From NCBI GenBank assembly GCA_001799575.1, contig MGTT01000012.1, forward strand, positions 1 to 54,382: a DNA stretch of 54,382 nucleotides, read 5' to 3'. A program made the translations under genes and the position numbers. The notes under the pieces are model-generated. The model made no database searches, was not told the origin of the DNA, and saw only the letters and a program-made list of their open reading frames with translations. Positions within the stretch are counted from its first letter, which is position 1, and each line of letters opens with the position of its first letter. Shown here one piece after another: positions 33,894-42,290 of the stretch. This DNA comes from Elusimicrobia bacterium GWA2_56_46 (GTDB lineage: Bacteria; Elusimicrobiota; Elusimicrobia; Elusimicrobiales; UBA9959).

Positions 33894-35333
33894 TTATTTC
33901 CTTTCATCCGAGATAAGTTCCGTGCCCGGGCCGCGCTTGGTGATCTCTTTCGGTCCGAGCCCCAGTTCTTCCTGCATTAGCTTTATGATGCGCGTGGTGC
34001 AGAATCCGCCGTGGCAGCGTCCGGCCTGCGCCCGCGTCCTGAATTTTACTCCGTCCAGGGTCCTGGCGCCGCGTTTTACGGCATCCCGTATCTCCTGCGC
34101 GGAGACCAGCTCGCAGCGGCAGACGATATCCCCGTAGGCCGGCTCTTTTTTTATAAGTTCCCTGGTTTTTGAAAGCGGTATCTGGAAGAGATGGACGGGC
34201 TTTTCCCGCTGTTTATGGAAATCTTTCCGGGGTATTAGTTCGAGGCCGTTCTCTTCCAGAATGCCCCGGACATGCCGCGCGATGGCCGGGGCGGCCGTCA
34301 GGCCCGGCGACTGGATCCCGGCGACATTTACCAGGCCGGGGACTTTCTCCTCGTGGCGGATCAGGAAATCATGCCCGCAAACGGGGCGCAGGCCGGCGAA
34401 GTAAGCTATGATGTCGCTTTTGGAGATGGAGGGGATCATGCGCCGGGCGCCTTTAAGGGTCTCGGCCAGGCCTTCGTCGGTGGTGGCCAGGTCGTTTTTG
34501 TTCCCGGTGTCGTGGGCCGTGGGCCCTATCATCGGGTTTCCGTCCGAAGTCCTGATTATCAGGATCCCTTTGGAATCCGCGGTAGGCAGGGGGAAAATGA
34601 TGTGATTGACGAGGTGTTCCCGTTTCTTGTCAAGAAGGTACTCCTCGCCTTTGCGGGGGGTGATCCTGAATCCGGGAGCTCCGGCCATAGCCGAGAGCTC
34701 ATCCGCGAAAAGTCCGGCGGCGTTCACCAGAAATCCGGCCTTAAAGATTTTTCCGGAGGCTGTTACTTCAAAACGGTGTTTTCCGTCTTTCAGGCGCCTG
34801 ATCGCCGTGACCTTATGCGACGTTTTCAGTTCCACCCCGTTCTTTACGGCATTCTCGATCAGGGCGTAGACAAAGCGGTAAGGGCTTATTATGCCGGCGG
34901 AGGGGACATACAGGGCGGCCTGGACTTCCGGGCCCAGGCCCGGTTCGTGGGCGTTCAGCCATAGCCTGTCTACGATTTGCAGACCCTCCACTCCGAGGGT
35001 CTCGCCGTCCCGCTGTATCTTTTCAAGTTCCGGCAGATCCTTGAGGTCGAAAACGACTATGAGCTGCCCGCACCGGATAAAGTTGAGGCCCAGGTCTCTG
35101 GCGAGCTCGTCGTGTATCAGCCGGTTGCCTTCCACGCAAAGGCGGGCTTTCAGCGAGCCGGGGTCGTTCTGTGTGCCGGCATGGATGATGCCGCTGTTGG
35201 ATTTGGAGACTCCGAAAGCCGCCTCGGCTTCCTTTTCCAGAATAAGCGTTTTTAGTTTAAATCCGGAAAGCTCCCGGGCGATAGCTGCGCCGGTTATGCC
35301 CGCGCCGACGATAATCACGTCATGACTGCTCAT
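33894..35333 (-). CDS. FAD-dependent oxidoreductase with BFD-like [2Fe-2S] domain (GlpA/LhgO-like)
   Basis: 479-aa DAO-family dehydrogenase. FAD motif IIVGAGITGAAIARELSG at the N-terminus; KSNSGIIHAGTQNDPGSLKA and LVNAAGLFADELSAMAG are typical of glycerol-3-phosphate or 2-hydroxyglutarate dehydrogenases. The C-terminal ~90 residues form a BFD-like [2Fe-2S] domain (IVCRCELVSAQEI...RAQAGRCHGGFC, four cysteines). With the downstream NAD oxidoreductase and DUF1667 protein this is the GlpA-like unit that oxidises glycerol-3-phosphate in anaerobes; substrate is inferred, and no glycerol kinase is here. The ATG at 35333 follows TAAGAT by 6 nt, so the mRNA is probably leaderless; an ATG 6 nt further upstream is less likely. 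Confidence 0.9.
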   Translation of the reverse strand: MSSHDVIIVGAGITGAAIARELSGFKLKTLILEKEAEAAFGVSKSNSGIIHAGTQNDPGSLKARLCVEGNRLIHDELARDLGLNFIRCGQLIVVFDLKDLPELEKIQRDGETLGVEGLQIVDRLWLNAHEPGLGPEVQAALYVPSAGIISPYRFVYALIENAVKNGVELKTSHKVTAIRRLKDGKHRFEVTASGKIFKAGFLVNAAGLFADELSAMAGAPGFRITPRKGEEYLLDKKREHLVNHIIFPLPTADSKGILIIRTSDGNPMIGPTAHDTGNKNDLATTDEGLAETLKGARRMIPSISKSDIIAYFAGLRPVCGHDFLIRHEEKVPGLVNVAGIQSPGLTAAPAIARHVRGILEENGLELIPRKDFHKQREKPVHLFQIPLSKTRELIKKEPAYGDIVCRCELVSAQEIRDAVKRGARTLDGVKFRTRAQAGRCHGGFCTTRIIKLMQEELGLGPKEITKRGPGTELISDERK

Positions 35334-35339
35334 AACCAT

Positions 35340-35368
35340 ATCTTACAATTTTGCCCCTCTGCTAACAA
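35340..35368 (-). promoter_or_regulatory. Promoter of the FAD-oxidoreductase operon
   Basis: On the minus strand TTGTTA (35363-35368), 17-bp spacer, TAAGAT (35340-35345), then 6 nt to ATG 35333. It is one of the clearest examples of the leaderless arrangement seen across the window. Confidence 0.65.
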
Positions 35369-35374
35369 TGAAAA

Positions 35375-35494
35375 ATGGCGGCGGGCTGCAAGTGCGGGGG
35401 CCTGCCAGGGGGTGGCCTTTGCGCGTTCCCTCGGCGGCCTGCGGGGTCGCAAAGGCCACCCCCTGTCACCCCTCCAGTTATACCCCGTCGCCAT
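35375..35494. repeat. Structured palindromic element, copy D
   Basis: A 120-bp element with terminal inverted repeats ATGGCGGCGGG (35375) and CCCGTCGCCAT (ends 35494). The next motifs are CTGCAAGTGCGGGGGCCTGC on the left and CACCCCTCCAGTTATACCCC on the right. The body is a 16-bp stem, GGGGGTGGCCTTTGCG with CGCAAAGGCCACCCCC, capped by TTCCCTCGGCGGCCTGCGGGG. Copy E has the same ends and cap but an unrelated stem. Confidence 0.85.
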
Positions 35495-35594
35495 CCTCCC
35501 GATATAGAGCATTGCGAAAGCAGAAACAGCAAGGGAGCAGTTGTTCGGAAAGGATGCTTCCGCCTTTGAGCTTCAGGCCCCGTAAGCGGCAAGC

Positions 35595-36074
35595 GTGGAA
35601 AGCCAAGCCGAGATTATGAAGCTTATGGCCGACACCGGAGCCCAGGGTTCTACTCCTTTCGAGGTTCTTGAAAATATTTTTGACAAAGCGGCCCCTGTCA
35701 CTGAAAAGGATCTTGTAGGCTGGTACGCTGGCCGCACAGTGAGCAATTACGCGAAATATGACTTCGAAGGAGAGCTTTTGGTCGGTAGAATGGCCGACAT
35801 CAACGGCGGGGAGTTGTTCCAGGATCAGAGCCGTCTTGTTTTGTATCGTTATTTTAACGACAGCCCGGCCTATTTTGAGGCGCCGAAGATGTCTGAGATA
35901 AAAAACGAAGTGGCAACCGATATCTCACTTAAGAGAGGAATTACTTTCACTTCTCCAAGTGCTGTAATGTATTCCGCACCGAGAAACCTTAAACAAAATC
36001 CGATAATCGGCAATCCCGCAGATACGGCCGCCTCCGAGATATTCTGTATCTGGAAGGATGGCGGCGGGGTATAA
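35595..36074 (+). pseudogene. Truncated gene between two structured elements
   Basis: A 159-codon open frame beginning GTG without a clear ribosome site; family not recognised. The product has a normal protein-like composition (AEIMKLMADTGAQGSTPFEV, KDLVGWYAGRTVSNYAKYDF, LVLYRYFNDSPAYFEAPKM). The last codons (WKDGGGV, stop) lie within the left terminal repeat of element E, so the true C-terminus has been cut off or replaced. It is bracketed by elements D and E in opposite orientation. It probably encodes a remnant of a secreted or surface protein, but neither signal peptide nor domain can be claimed. Confidence 0.5.
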
Positions 36075-36175
36075 CTGGAGGGGTGCCGGGGCCAAGCCTT
36101 TTCGTCCCGCAGTCGGATGAGGGAAGCGAAAAGGCTTGGCCCCGGCAGGCCCCCGAACTCGCAGCCCGCCGCCAT
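36058..36175. repeat. Structured palindromic element, copy E (inverted)
   Basis: A 118-bp element with ends ATGGCGGCGGGG (36058) and CCCGCCGCCAT (ends 36175). Inside the ends are TATAACTGGAGGGGTG and GCAGGCCCCCGAACTCGCAG, matching copy D in reverse. The stem is 20 bp, GCCGGGGCCAAGCCTTTTCG with its exact complement, capped by TCCCGCAGTCGGATGAGGGA. Confidence 0.85.
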
Positions 36176-36244
36176 TTCTCCATTTGGGTGAAATCTGCTC
36201 ATCAACGCCGCAGGTTTGTTAGAGGATTTGGGTAATAGAGGAGG

Positions 36245-37639
36245 TCAGAAGTTGGAGGTGTTCCATTCCGATTCTTCGCTTTCGGGCATGGCCGGCGCGG
36301 GAGGAGCGGGTTTGATCACGCCTTTGCGTTTCCAGCGGCCGGTCCGGTAATACGCCGCCGAGAGGAACAACCCGGCGGTCCAGGCTATCGGGATGCCCCA
36401 CCAGATCCCGTCCGTGCCCACCCGGGAAGAGAGCCAGGCCGAAACAGGGATCCGGATGCCCCAGAGCGCGAGAATAGTGACCAGCATGGGGATAACCGCA
36501 TCCCCGGCGCCGCGCAGAGCCCCGGTGATCACGAACATACTGGAAAAAACGACATAGAACCCACCCACGATAAGGAGGTAACGGGCGCCGATGGCTATCA
36601 CTGCGGGATCGGAGTTGAACATCCCGATAAGATGCCAGCCGAAAATTATCACCGCCAGCGTGGTGGCGAGGGATACGGCGCCGGAAATGAGGAGCGCGGC
36701 TTTAAGGCCGTGTTTGACCCGGTCCAGCCTGCCGGCGCCGATGTTCTGTCCTACGAACGTCGAGATGGCGGCCGAGAGGTTCATGGCCGGCATCACGGCG
36801 AAAGTGTCTATGCGCCCGGCCGCGGTAAAGGCGGCTATAGCGTCCGTGCCGAAACCGTTGACGATACGGGTGAGGGCCATCATGCCTCCCGCCACCAGCA
36901 CCTGCTGGATGCCCGTAGGCAGGCCTATCGCCATGCTTTTTCTGAAGATTTCGCGGTCGAATTGCAGTCCTCTGAGCCGGAAAGTCAGTACGGGATGGGT
37001 CTTGTTAAGGTAGATCATCCCCATGATGAACGAGGCCGACTGCGCCAGCACCGTCGCCCAGGCCGAGCCGGCGATGCCCCATTTGAAACCCAGCACGAAG
37101 AGAACGACTAAAATAACATTGAGCACCGTGGAGATGATAAGAAAATAAAGGGGCGTTTTGGAATCGCCCAGGCCGCGCAGGATGGCGCTTATGGAATTGT
37201 AGCCGAACAGAAAAATTATCCCGGCGAACATGATGCGCAGAAAGATCAGGGCCTGCGGCATTATTTCCTGAGGCGTGTTTAAAAGACGGAGGATGGCCCC
37301 CGAAGCGGACAAGCCGACGGCCGTCGCCGCGAGCGAGGCGAAAAAGAGGAAAATATAAGAGGTGTCTATGGTGCGCCGCACCCTGGCCATGTCCCTGGCG
37401 CCGAAATACTGCGAGATGAGGATGGAAAAACCCATCGTGGCCCCGATCATGAGCGCGATCAGCATGAACAGGATCGGGAAACTGGCCCCCACCGCCGCCA
37501 GGGCCGATTTGCCGATGGCGCGTCCCACGATCACGCTGTCTATGACGTTGTAGGATTGCTGGAAGATATTGCCGATGAGCATCGGTACGGTAAAATTCCA
37601 GATAAGCCGCCCTTCCGGCCCATTAGTCAGGTCTTTCAT
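36245..37639 (-). CDS. MATE-family multidrug/metabolite efflux transporter
   Basis: 464-aa inner-membrane antiporter with twelve predicted helices in two homologous halves. Family marks include the N-terminal NGPEGRLIWNFTVPMLIGNI, the VDSVIVGRAIGKSALAAVG-like segment, the second-half counterpart GLPTGIQQVLVAGGMMALTR and FGTDAIAAFTAAGRIDTFAV. It would export cationic or other organic compounds using Na+ or H+. TATTAT lies 11 nt before the ATG; there is no strong ribosome site. The C-terminal tail (APPAPAMPESEESEWNTSNF) is hydrophilic. Confidence 0.93.
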   Translation of the reverse strand: MKDLTNGPEGRLIWNFTVPMLIGNIFQQSYNVIDSVIVGRAIGKSALAAVGASFPILFMLIALMIGATMGFSILISQYFGARDMARVRRTIDTSYIFLFFASLAATAVGLSASGAILRLLNTPQEIMPQALIFLRIMFAGIIFLFGYNSISAILRGLGDSKTPLYFLIISTVLNVILVVLFVLGFKWGIAGSAWATVLAQSASFIMGMIYLNKTHPVLTFRLRGLQFDREIFRKSMAIGLPTGIQQVLVAGGMMALTRIVNGFGTDAIAAFTAAGRIDTFAVMPAMNLSAAISTFVGQNIGAGRLDRVKHGLKAALLISGAVSLATTLAVIIFGWHLIGMFNSDPAVIAIGARYLLIVGGFYVVFSSMFVITGALRGAGDAVIPMLVTILALWGIRIPVSAWLSSRVGTDGIWWGIPIAWTAGLFLSAAYYRTGRWKRKGVIKPAPPAPAMPESEESEWNTSNF

Positions 37640-37698
37640 GTTGCCCTACTATAATACAAAGTCCCGGCGGCGCCTGTCACAAGCGGAAATGCGGAAAG

Positions 37699-37733
37699 AT
37701 GGCTGCGGGCTGCAAGTTCGGGGGCCTGCCGGC
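37699..37733. repeat. Half copy (F) of the structured element
   Basis: ATGGCTGCGGGCTGCAAGTT continues into CGGGGGCCTGCCGG, the left end of the D/E-type element. No right half follows, since the Ehr small-subunit stop comes at 37747. It is a truncated or solo end. Confidence 0.7.
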
Positions 37734-37746
37734 GTTACCGATTTGC

Positions 37747-38499
37747 TTATTCTATTCGGCCTAAGAGCCGTAACAGGCCGTCGAGGATGGTCAGCGGGTG
37801 GGGGGGGCAGCCGGGAATATACAGGTCAACCGGGATCTCAGCCGGGATCCCCGCCGTCTCCGGATGGCCCGCGTAGATGCCGCCGGAGATCGCGCACGCG
37901 CCCGCCGCTATGACGATCTTTGGCCCCGGCACCGCCGCGTAAGTCTTTTCCAGCGCCAGTTTCATGTTTTGCGTCACCGGCCCCGTGATCAAAATCCCGT
38001 CGGCGTGCCTGGGCGACGCCGTGAACTGGATCCCGAACCTGCCCAGATCGAACGAAAGGGTCTGAAGCACATTGCAGTCCGCCTCGCACGCGCCGCAGCC
38101 GCCCGCGCTCACCTGCCTCAGTTTCAGGGATCTCCCGAAGAGCCGTTTCATCGCCTCATCCAGAGTCGCGGCCCGTTTGAACGCCTCTCCGCGCAGGAAC
38201 AGATCTTCTCGTTTGCGCGCCGCCATTTTATATTCCCGGCTGAAATTAAAAACGCGCGGGTACAGCTTCGCGCATTTGCCGCAGAATATACAGCGGCCCA
38301 GATCCAGCACGGGCTTTCCTTCAGGCGCCGCTATGGCCCCTGTCGGACAAACATCGGCGTACTCCGCGCAACCGCCCATTCCTGCGCCGGGGTTAACCTC
38401 CGGCAGTCCCTGGAAACGGTGCGGAAGTTTTATCTCGGACGAGGGAAACTCCATGGTCCGATAACCCTGTTTCAGTCGTGAAATTATTTCTTTAAACAT
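37747..38499 (-). CDS. Ehr complex small subunit (HyfI/NuoB-like) with N-terminal ferredoxin domain
   Basis: 250-aa fusion of a NuoI-like ferredoxin domain and a NuoB-like small subunit. The NuoB part keeps the proximal 4Fe-4S ligands (GGCGACEADC with C135 and C138, GACAISGG C202, PGCPPHP C231). In the ferredoxin part the first motif reads M41-GG-C44-AE-Y47-ADV-C51-P and the second C70-IF-C73-GK-C76-AKL-Y80-P. One cluster (C70, C73, C76, C51) is intact and the other has lost three of four cysteines. ATG at 38499 is preferred over an in-frame TTG at 38508. It is the last gene of the Ehr operon, after a 118-bp gap with a hairpin. Confidence 0.9.
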   Translation of the reverse strand: MFKEIISRLKQGYRTMEFPSSEIKLPHRFQGLPEVNPGAGMGGCAEYADVCPTGAIAAPEGKPVLDLGRCIFCGKCAKLYPRVFNFSREYKMAARKREDLFLRGEAFKRAATLDEAMKRLFGRSLKLRQVSAGGCGACEADCNVLQTLSFDLGRFGIQFTASPRHADGILITGPVTQNMKLALEKTYAAVPGPKIVIAAGACAISGGIYAGHPETAGIPAEIPVDLYIPGCPPHPLTILDGLLRLLGRIE

Positions 38500-38547
38500 A
38501 ATTATCAATGATGTCCGCCTATGGCCAAACTTACGGTAGCCTTTTCT

Positions 38548-38590
38548 GCCTATAGCTTACGGCGGGCGCTGCGCCCATACGGCTTATGGC
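38548..38590 (-). other. Imperfect hairpin between two Ehr genes
   Basis: GCCTATAGCTTACGGCGGGC faces GCGCCCATACGGCTTATGGC around a short centre. It interrupts an otherwise overlapping operon just before the small-subunit gene and may tune transcript stability or expression of that gene. Confidence 0.45.
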
Positions 38591-38617
38591 AAAACGCCCC
38601 ACATCCCGCGCAACTCC

Positions 38618-40135
38618 CTATAGATCATGCCCGCAATATGACAGATTGAAGCTTTTATTGCAGAGCGGAAAATCCGAGATCTGGGCGCCGCGCAGCGCCA
38701 TCGCCAGGCCCTGCCAGTTATTGAACGACGGATCTTTTATTTTATAGCTCCTGAACTTTCCGGCCTTGTCGGTTATGGCGGTATGGCAGATCTCTCCGCG
38801 CCAGCCCTCCTCCAGCGACACTGTGAAGCTTTCCGGCTTCATGGCGCCCGGTTCCGCGAAAACAGGACCGGAGGGGAGGGAGTCCAATAGCCCGTTTATC
38901 AATTCGTAAGAATGTTTTATCTCAAGCCACCGCGTATAGGCCCGGGCGCGGACGTCGCCGCTTTCCGGCGCGTCTTCCGGAAGCGGCGCTTTGAGATTAA
39001 GATATGCTCCCGCCGGGAAATCGCGCCTGACATCGCGCCGCACGCCCGACGCTCTGGCCGCCGGCCCCGTCAGGCCCAGGGCAAGGGCCGTCTCCCTGGA
39101 AACTATGCCGGTTCCCTCAAAGCGCTCCATCACCGACGAAGACCCCCAGAGCAGATCCGCCGCGTTTTCCACATCCCCGAATGCCGCGTCCAGCCTGAGC
39201 CTCAGTTCCTTTATCAGGGCGTGATCCAGGTCAAAAGCCGTCCCGCCTGGTATGATCATGCCGCGTCCGAAGCGGTTGCCGCAGATAAGCGCCGACATAT
39301 TTAAAAAATCTCCGCGCAGTCTGCCGCAGAAAGAGGCTGTAGGCAGGTAGGCTACGTCCCCGGCCAGGGCGCCCAGGTCGCCGGTGTGATTGGCCAGCCG
39401 CTCCAGTTCCAGCATGAGGGCGCGTAAAAACTCTCCCCGCGCCGGAACCGGCGTCCCGGAAAGGGATTCAACGGCCCGGCAGTAAGCGGAGGCGTGGCCG
39501 ATGGTGGTGTCGCCGGCCAGGGTTTCCAGGTAATGCGAAGTAAGTTGGCCGGGCCCGCCGATGAGGCGCCGCTCTATGCCCCGGTGCTGGTAGCCGAGCG
39601 CTATCTCAAGATGGAAGACTTGTTCGCCGTGGCACTGGAACCTGAAATGGCCCGGCTCTATCACGCCGGCGTGTACAGGGCCCACGGCCACCTCGTGGAC
39701 TTCCGCACCGTGTACCCTGAAAAAATCTGCCGTTCCCGGCGGAATCGGGGAGCCCGCTTTCAGCGGATAGCGCACCGGCTTAAGCCAGGGGTGTCCGTCG
39801 CACCGGAGGCCTGTCTGCTCCGCTATCTCGCGTTCGAACAGGTGGAGCTGGGGGAAATCGGGCGTGAGCGCGCGGAAGGAATCCCCGGCGGACATGGACA
39901 ACACTTCAAGCCGCCGCTCCGCGTCAAAGGCTAGTATCATGACGAGCCTTGTTCCCGCGGAGCCGTTCTCAAGCGGAGCGGAACGGCCCTCTTCCGGAAA
40001 ACCGAAATACGAGACGGCCCGTCCCCCGGCTTTAAGCCGCCCGGCCGCGGCCTTGTAGAAATCGTCGGGGGGGAGCGGCGCAAGGGCGTCAAGTCCGGCG
40101 GCCTGCAAATGGCTCAGGCGCGGTAATTCCGTCAT
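38618..40135 (-). CDS. Ehr complex large subunit (NuoCD/HyfG-like) lacking Ni-Fe ligands
   Basis: 505-aa fusion: NuoC-like domain (about 1-150) then NuoD/hydrogenase-large-subunit domain. In true group 4 hydrogenases the first motif is RxCGxC; here the aligned residues 205-210 are TLAGDT, so both cysteines are missing. The C-terminal DPCxxC is replaced by NLSYCG in SFNLSYCGHDL (495-505). The fold landmarks HRGIERR, RALMLELERLANHTGDLG and GRMIIPGG-like stretches remain. It therefore cannot hold a NiFe site and belongs to the energy-converting hydrogenase-related (Ehr) type. It overlaps the preceding gene by four bases (ATGA). Confidence 0.9.
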   Translation of the reverse strand: MTELPRLSHLQAAGLDALAPLPPDDFYKAAAGRLKAGGRAVSYFGFPEEGRSAPLENGSAGTRLVMILAFDAERRLEVLSMSAGDSFRALTPDFPQLHLFEREIAEQTGLRCDGHPWLKPVRYPLKAGSPIPPGTADFFRVHGAEVHEVAVGPVHAGVIEPGHFRFQCHGEQVFHLEIALGYQHRGIERRLIGGPGQLTSHYLETLAGDTTIGHASAYCRAVESLSGTPVPARGEFLRALMLELERLANHTGDLGALAGDVAYLPTASFCGRLRGDFLNMSALICGNRFGRGMIIPGGTAFDLDHALIKELRLRLDAAFGDVENAADLLWGSSSVMERFEGTGIVSRETALALGLTGPAARASGVRRDVRRDFPAGAYLNLKAPLPEDAPESGDVRARAYTRWLEIKHSYELINGLLDSLPSGPVFAEPGAMKPESFTVSLEEGWRGEICHTAITDKAGKFRSYKIKDPSFNNWQGLAMALRGAQISDFPLCNKSFNLSYCGHDL

Positions 40136-41604
40136 ATGGCTCCGCCTATGAGGTTCCGCGCGCCGGTTATGATCTCGTTCAGCCAGGCCGGCATATAAAG
40201 TCCCAGCGCTATAGCGCAGGCGAAGAAGCAGGCGGCCGGGAGAAGCAGCTGCCGGGACGCTTCAAAAGGCTTCTCCCCGCTTTTAAGAGCGGGGGCTTCG
40301 CCCAGTGTCATCTCCAGGAAAATGCGGCCCATGCCCGCGAATACCACGGCCAGGAAAAACAGGAACGCGGCGGCGGCGGCGTAATGGCCGCCGGAAACCG
40401 CGGTTTTGAGGATCATGAATTTTCCCAGAAAGATGCCCGACGGTGGCGTGCCCGTTATAAGAAAAAACCCGGCCAGCCAGAGTATTCCGGCCGCCGGCGC
40501 CCGGCGGATAAGACCTTTCACATCCGGAATATTTTTGGTTTTATAGGCGGCCAGGATCAGGCCCGAGATGAAGAACAGGCCGGCTTTGGTCAGGGAGTGG
40601 GATACCGCGTTAAGCAGCGCTCCGTAAACAGCCCCGCCGCCCAGGCCCGTCCCCAGGGAAAGTATGCCCATGTGCTCGATGCTTGAATAGGCCAGCATAC
40701 GCTTGTAGTCTTTTTGCGCCAGTATGAAGAAAGCCGCCGTCATCAGTGACAGGATGCCGAAAAGTATCAGGATGCCGCCGGTGAAACCGGCAAGGCCGGC
40801 GGCGGCGCAGACCTGCGCCACCCGCAGGATCCCGAGGAATGCGCAGTTAAGCAGCGCGCCGGATAAAAGCGCCGAAACCACGGCGGGCGATTCGCTGTGC
40901 GCGTCCGGCAGCCAGGTGTGGAAAGGCGCCAGGCCCATCTTGGTCCCGTAGCCGACGAATAAAAACAGGAACGCCGCTTTCAGCCAGGCCTGATCCAGGG
41001 ACGCGGCCTTGGAAAGCAGGCTTTCCAGGTCCAGGGAGGCGCCGGATCTTAAGCCCGCCGCCCCCAGAAAAAGATTGCCCATAAGGGCCATGGCGATCCC
41101 CACCGAGCAGATCAGCAGATATTTCCAGGTGGCCTCCAGAGAGCGCTTGTGGCGGTGGAAATATATCAGCGGCGCGCTCAGCAGCGTGGTGGCCTCCACC
41201 GCGGCCCAGAGGATGCCGAGATGGCGGCTGGCGGTCACCGCCGTCATGGCGGCCAGAAAAAGGAGCAGGCAGCCGGTGAAGACGGTTTCCGGCTCGTTAT
41301 TGAAAATAAATCCCTCGTCGGAATCCTCGCCCGGGTCGCGTTTTTCAAGCGATAGATACTTAACCGCGTAGATCGAAGCGCCCAGAAACAGAAGCGAGGT
41401 TACGCCCAGGAACAGCAGTCCAAGCGGATCCAGGGCGAACCAGGCGCCCGGGACTATCACGGGCCGCGCGGCAATGACGCAGATAGTCAGGGATAAATGC
41501 AAAGCGGCGGAAGCGATGAGCAGTATGCGCCTGCGGCCGTCATCCGCTATAAAGAAAGCGGAGAGACCGGCCAGGAGAGGAACGAGCATAAGCAGATTTA
41601 TCAT
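40132..41604 (-). CDS. Ehr membrane subunit, antiporter-like (HyfF/NuoN-like)
   Basis: 490-aa polytopic protein of the proton-conducting transporter (Mrp/NuoLMN) family with about 14 helices. Marks include the discontinuous-helix region APFHTWLPDAHSESPAVVSALLSG and KMGLAPFHTW, the lysine-bearing FILAQKDYKRMLAYSSIEHM, and NAVSHSLTKAGLFF. These residues form the ion path in complex I-like machines. It overlaps its neighbours by ATGA on both sides. Expected role: pumping H+ or Na+ driven by electron transfer through the soluble subunits. Confidence 0.9.
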   Translation of the reverse strand: MINLLMLVPLLAGLSAFFIADDGRRRILLIASAALHLSLTICVIAARPVIVPGAWFALDPLGLLFLGVTSLLFLGASIYAVKYLSLEKRDPGEDSDEGFIFNNEPETVFTGCLLLFLAAMTAVTASRHLGILWAAVEATTLLSAPLIYFHRHKRSLEATWKYLLICSVGIAMALMGNLFLGAAGLRSGASLDLESLLSKAASLDQAWLKAAFLFLFVGYGTKMGLAPFHTWLPDAHSESPAVVSALLSGALLNCAFLGILRVAQVCAAAGLAGFTGGILILFGILSLMTAAFFILAQKDYKRMLAYSSIEHMGILSLGTGLGGGAVYGALLNAVSHSLTKAGLFFISGLILAAYKTKNIPDVKGLIRRAPAAGILWLAGFFLITGTPPSGIFLGKFMILKTAVSGGHYAAAAAFLFFLAVVFAGMGRIFLEMTLGEAPALKSGEKPFEASRQLLLPAACFFACAIALGLYMPAWLNEIITGARNLIGGAI

Positions 41605-42290
41605 ACTTCATCCCTCCGGATTCCGCCTGAGGAATCCGGCCCTGGTTCCCAGTCGCGCAGCGCCGAGAGTTCCGCCGTGTCTATATGGTCGAACTCGCGG
41701 CTTATATGGAAGATGGTTATGCCCATTACGAACACCGCCACGAAGACATCCAGCAGGATCGCCATTTCCACCATGAGCGGCTGTTCCACGAAAAGCGCCA
41801 GGCCGAAAATATAAATACCATTCTCTATCACGAGGTAGCCCAGCACCTGCGTTATAGCCTTGGCGCGGGTGGTAAGGAGCAGGAATCCCGTGAAGATAGT
41901 GGAGAGTGAAGCCGGCACGATCCAGGCCACGCGGGCCGTTTCCGGCAGGGGCAGCCTGGCGCCGAGCCACGACGAAGCGGCGAAAGCCCCGAGGCAGAGG
42001 ATTATGGAGGCCGGGTAACCAATGACCGGCTCCGCGTCCTTCCGGACATTGGCCTTTATCCGCGCGCGCGTCAGCAACCAGGGGAAAACGGCGCCTTTCA
42101 GCAGTATGACCGCGCCGCAGAACGCAAGCGTCCCGACCGGGACGCCGCAGCCGGCCAGCAGCGGCAGCAGGGCGGCTATCACGCCCTGCGCGGCCGCCAG
42201 GCGGATGCACCCGGCGAGCGAACCCGTGGCGGCCAGTGAGAGGTTCAGCAGTATTACCGCAACTATTATCAGTTCAGCCGGAGTTGTCAT
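41601..42290 (-). CDS. Ehr membrane subunit, HyfE/NuoK-like
   Basis: 229-aa membrane protein, about seven helices, of the HyfE (NuoK-like) type. Conserved stretches include QVLGYLVIENGIYIFGLALF, whose glutamate corresponds to the key NuoK glutamate, and MVEMAILLDVFVAVFVMGIT. It lies between HyfC- and HyfF-like genes and shares four-base overlaps with each, as in hyf-type operons. It should form part of the ion-translocating arm. Confidence 0.85.
   Translation of the reverse strand: MTTPAELIIVAVILLNLSLAATGSLAGCIRLAAAQGVIAALLPLLAGCGVPVGTLAFCGAVILLKGAVFPWLLTRARIKANVRKDAEPVIGYPASIILCLGAFAASSWLGARLPLPETARVAWIVPASLSTIFTGFLLLTTRAKAITQVLGYLVIENGIYIFGLALFVEQPLMVEMAILLDVFVAVFVMGITIFHISREFDHIDTAELSALRDWEPGPDSSGGIRRDEV

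Noticed and set aside
35375-36175. Integron attC sites or a CRISPR array
   Set aside because: No RYYYAAC/GTTRRRY core sites, no integrase, and no regularly spaced identical repeats.
38618-40135. Annotation as an active NiFe hydrogenase or as complex I
   Set aside because: Nickel-binding cysteines are missing at both motifs, and the gene set is the hyf-like six-gene order, not the nuo set.
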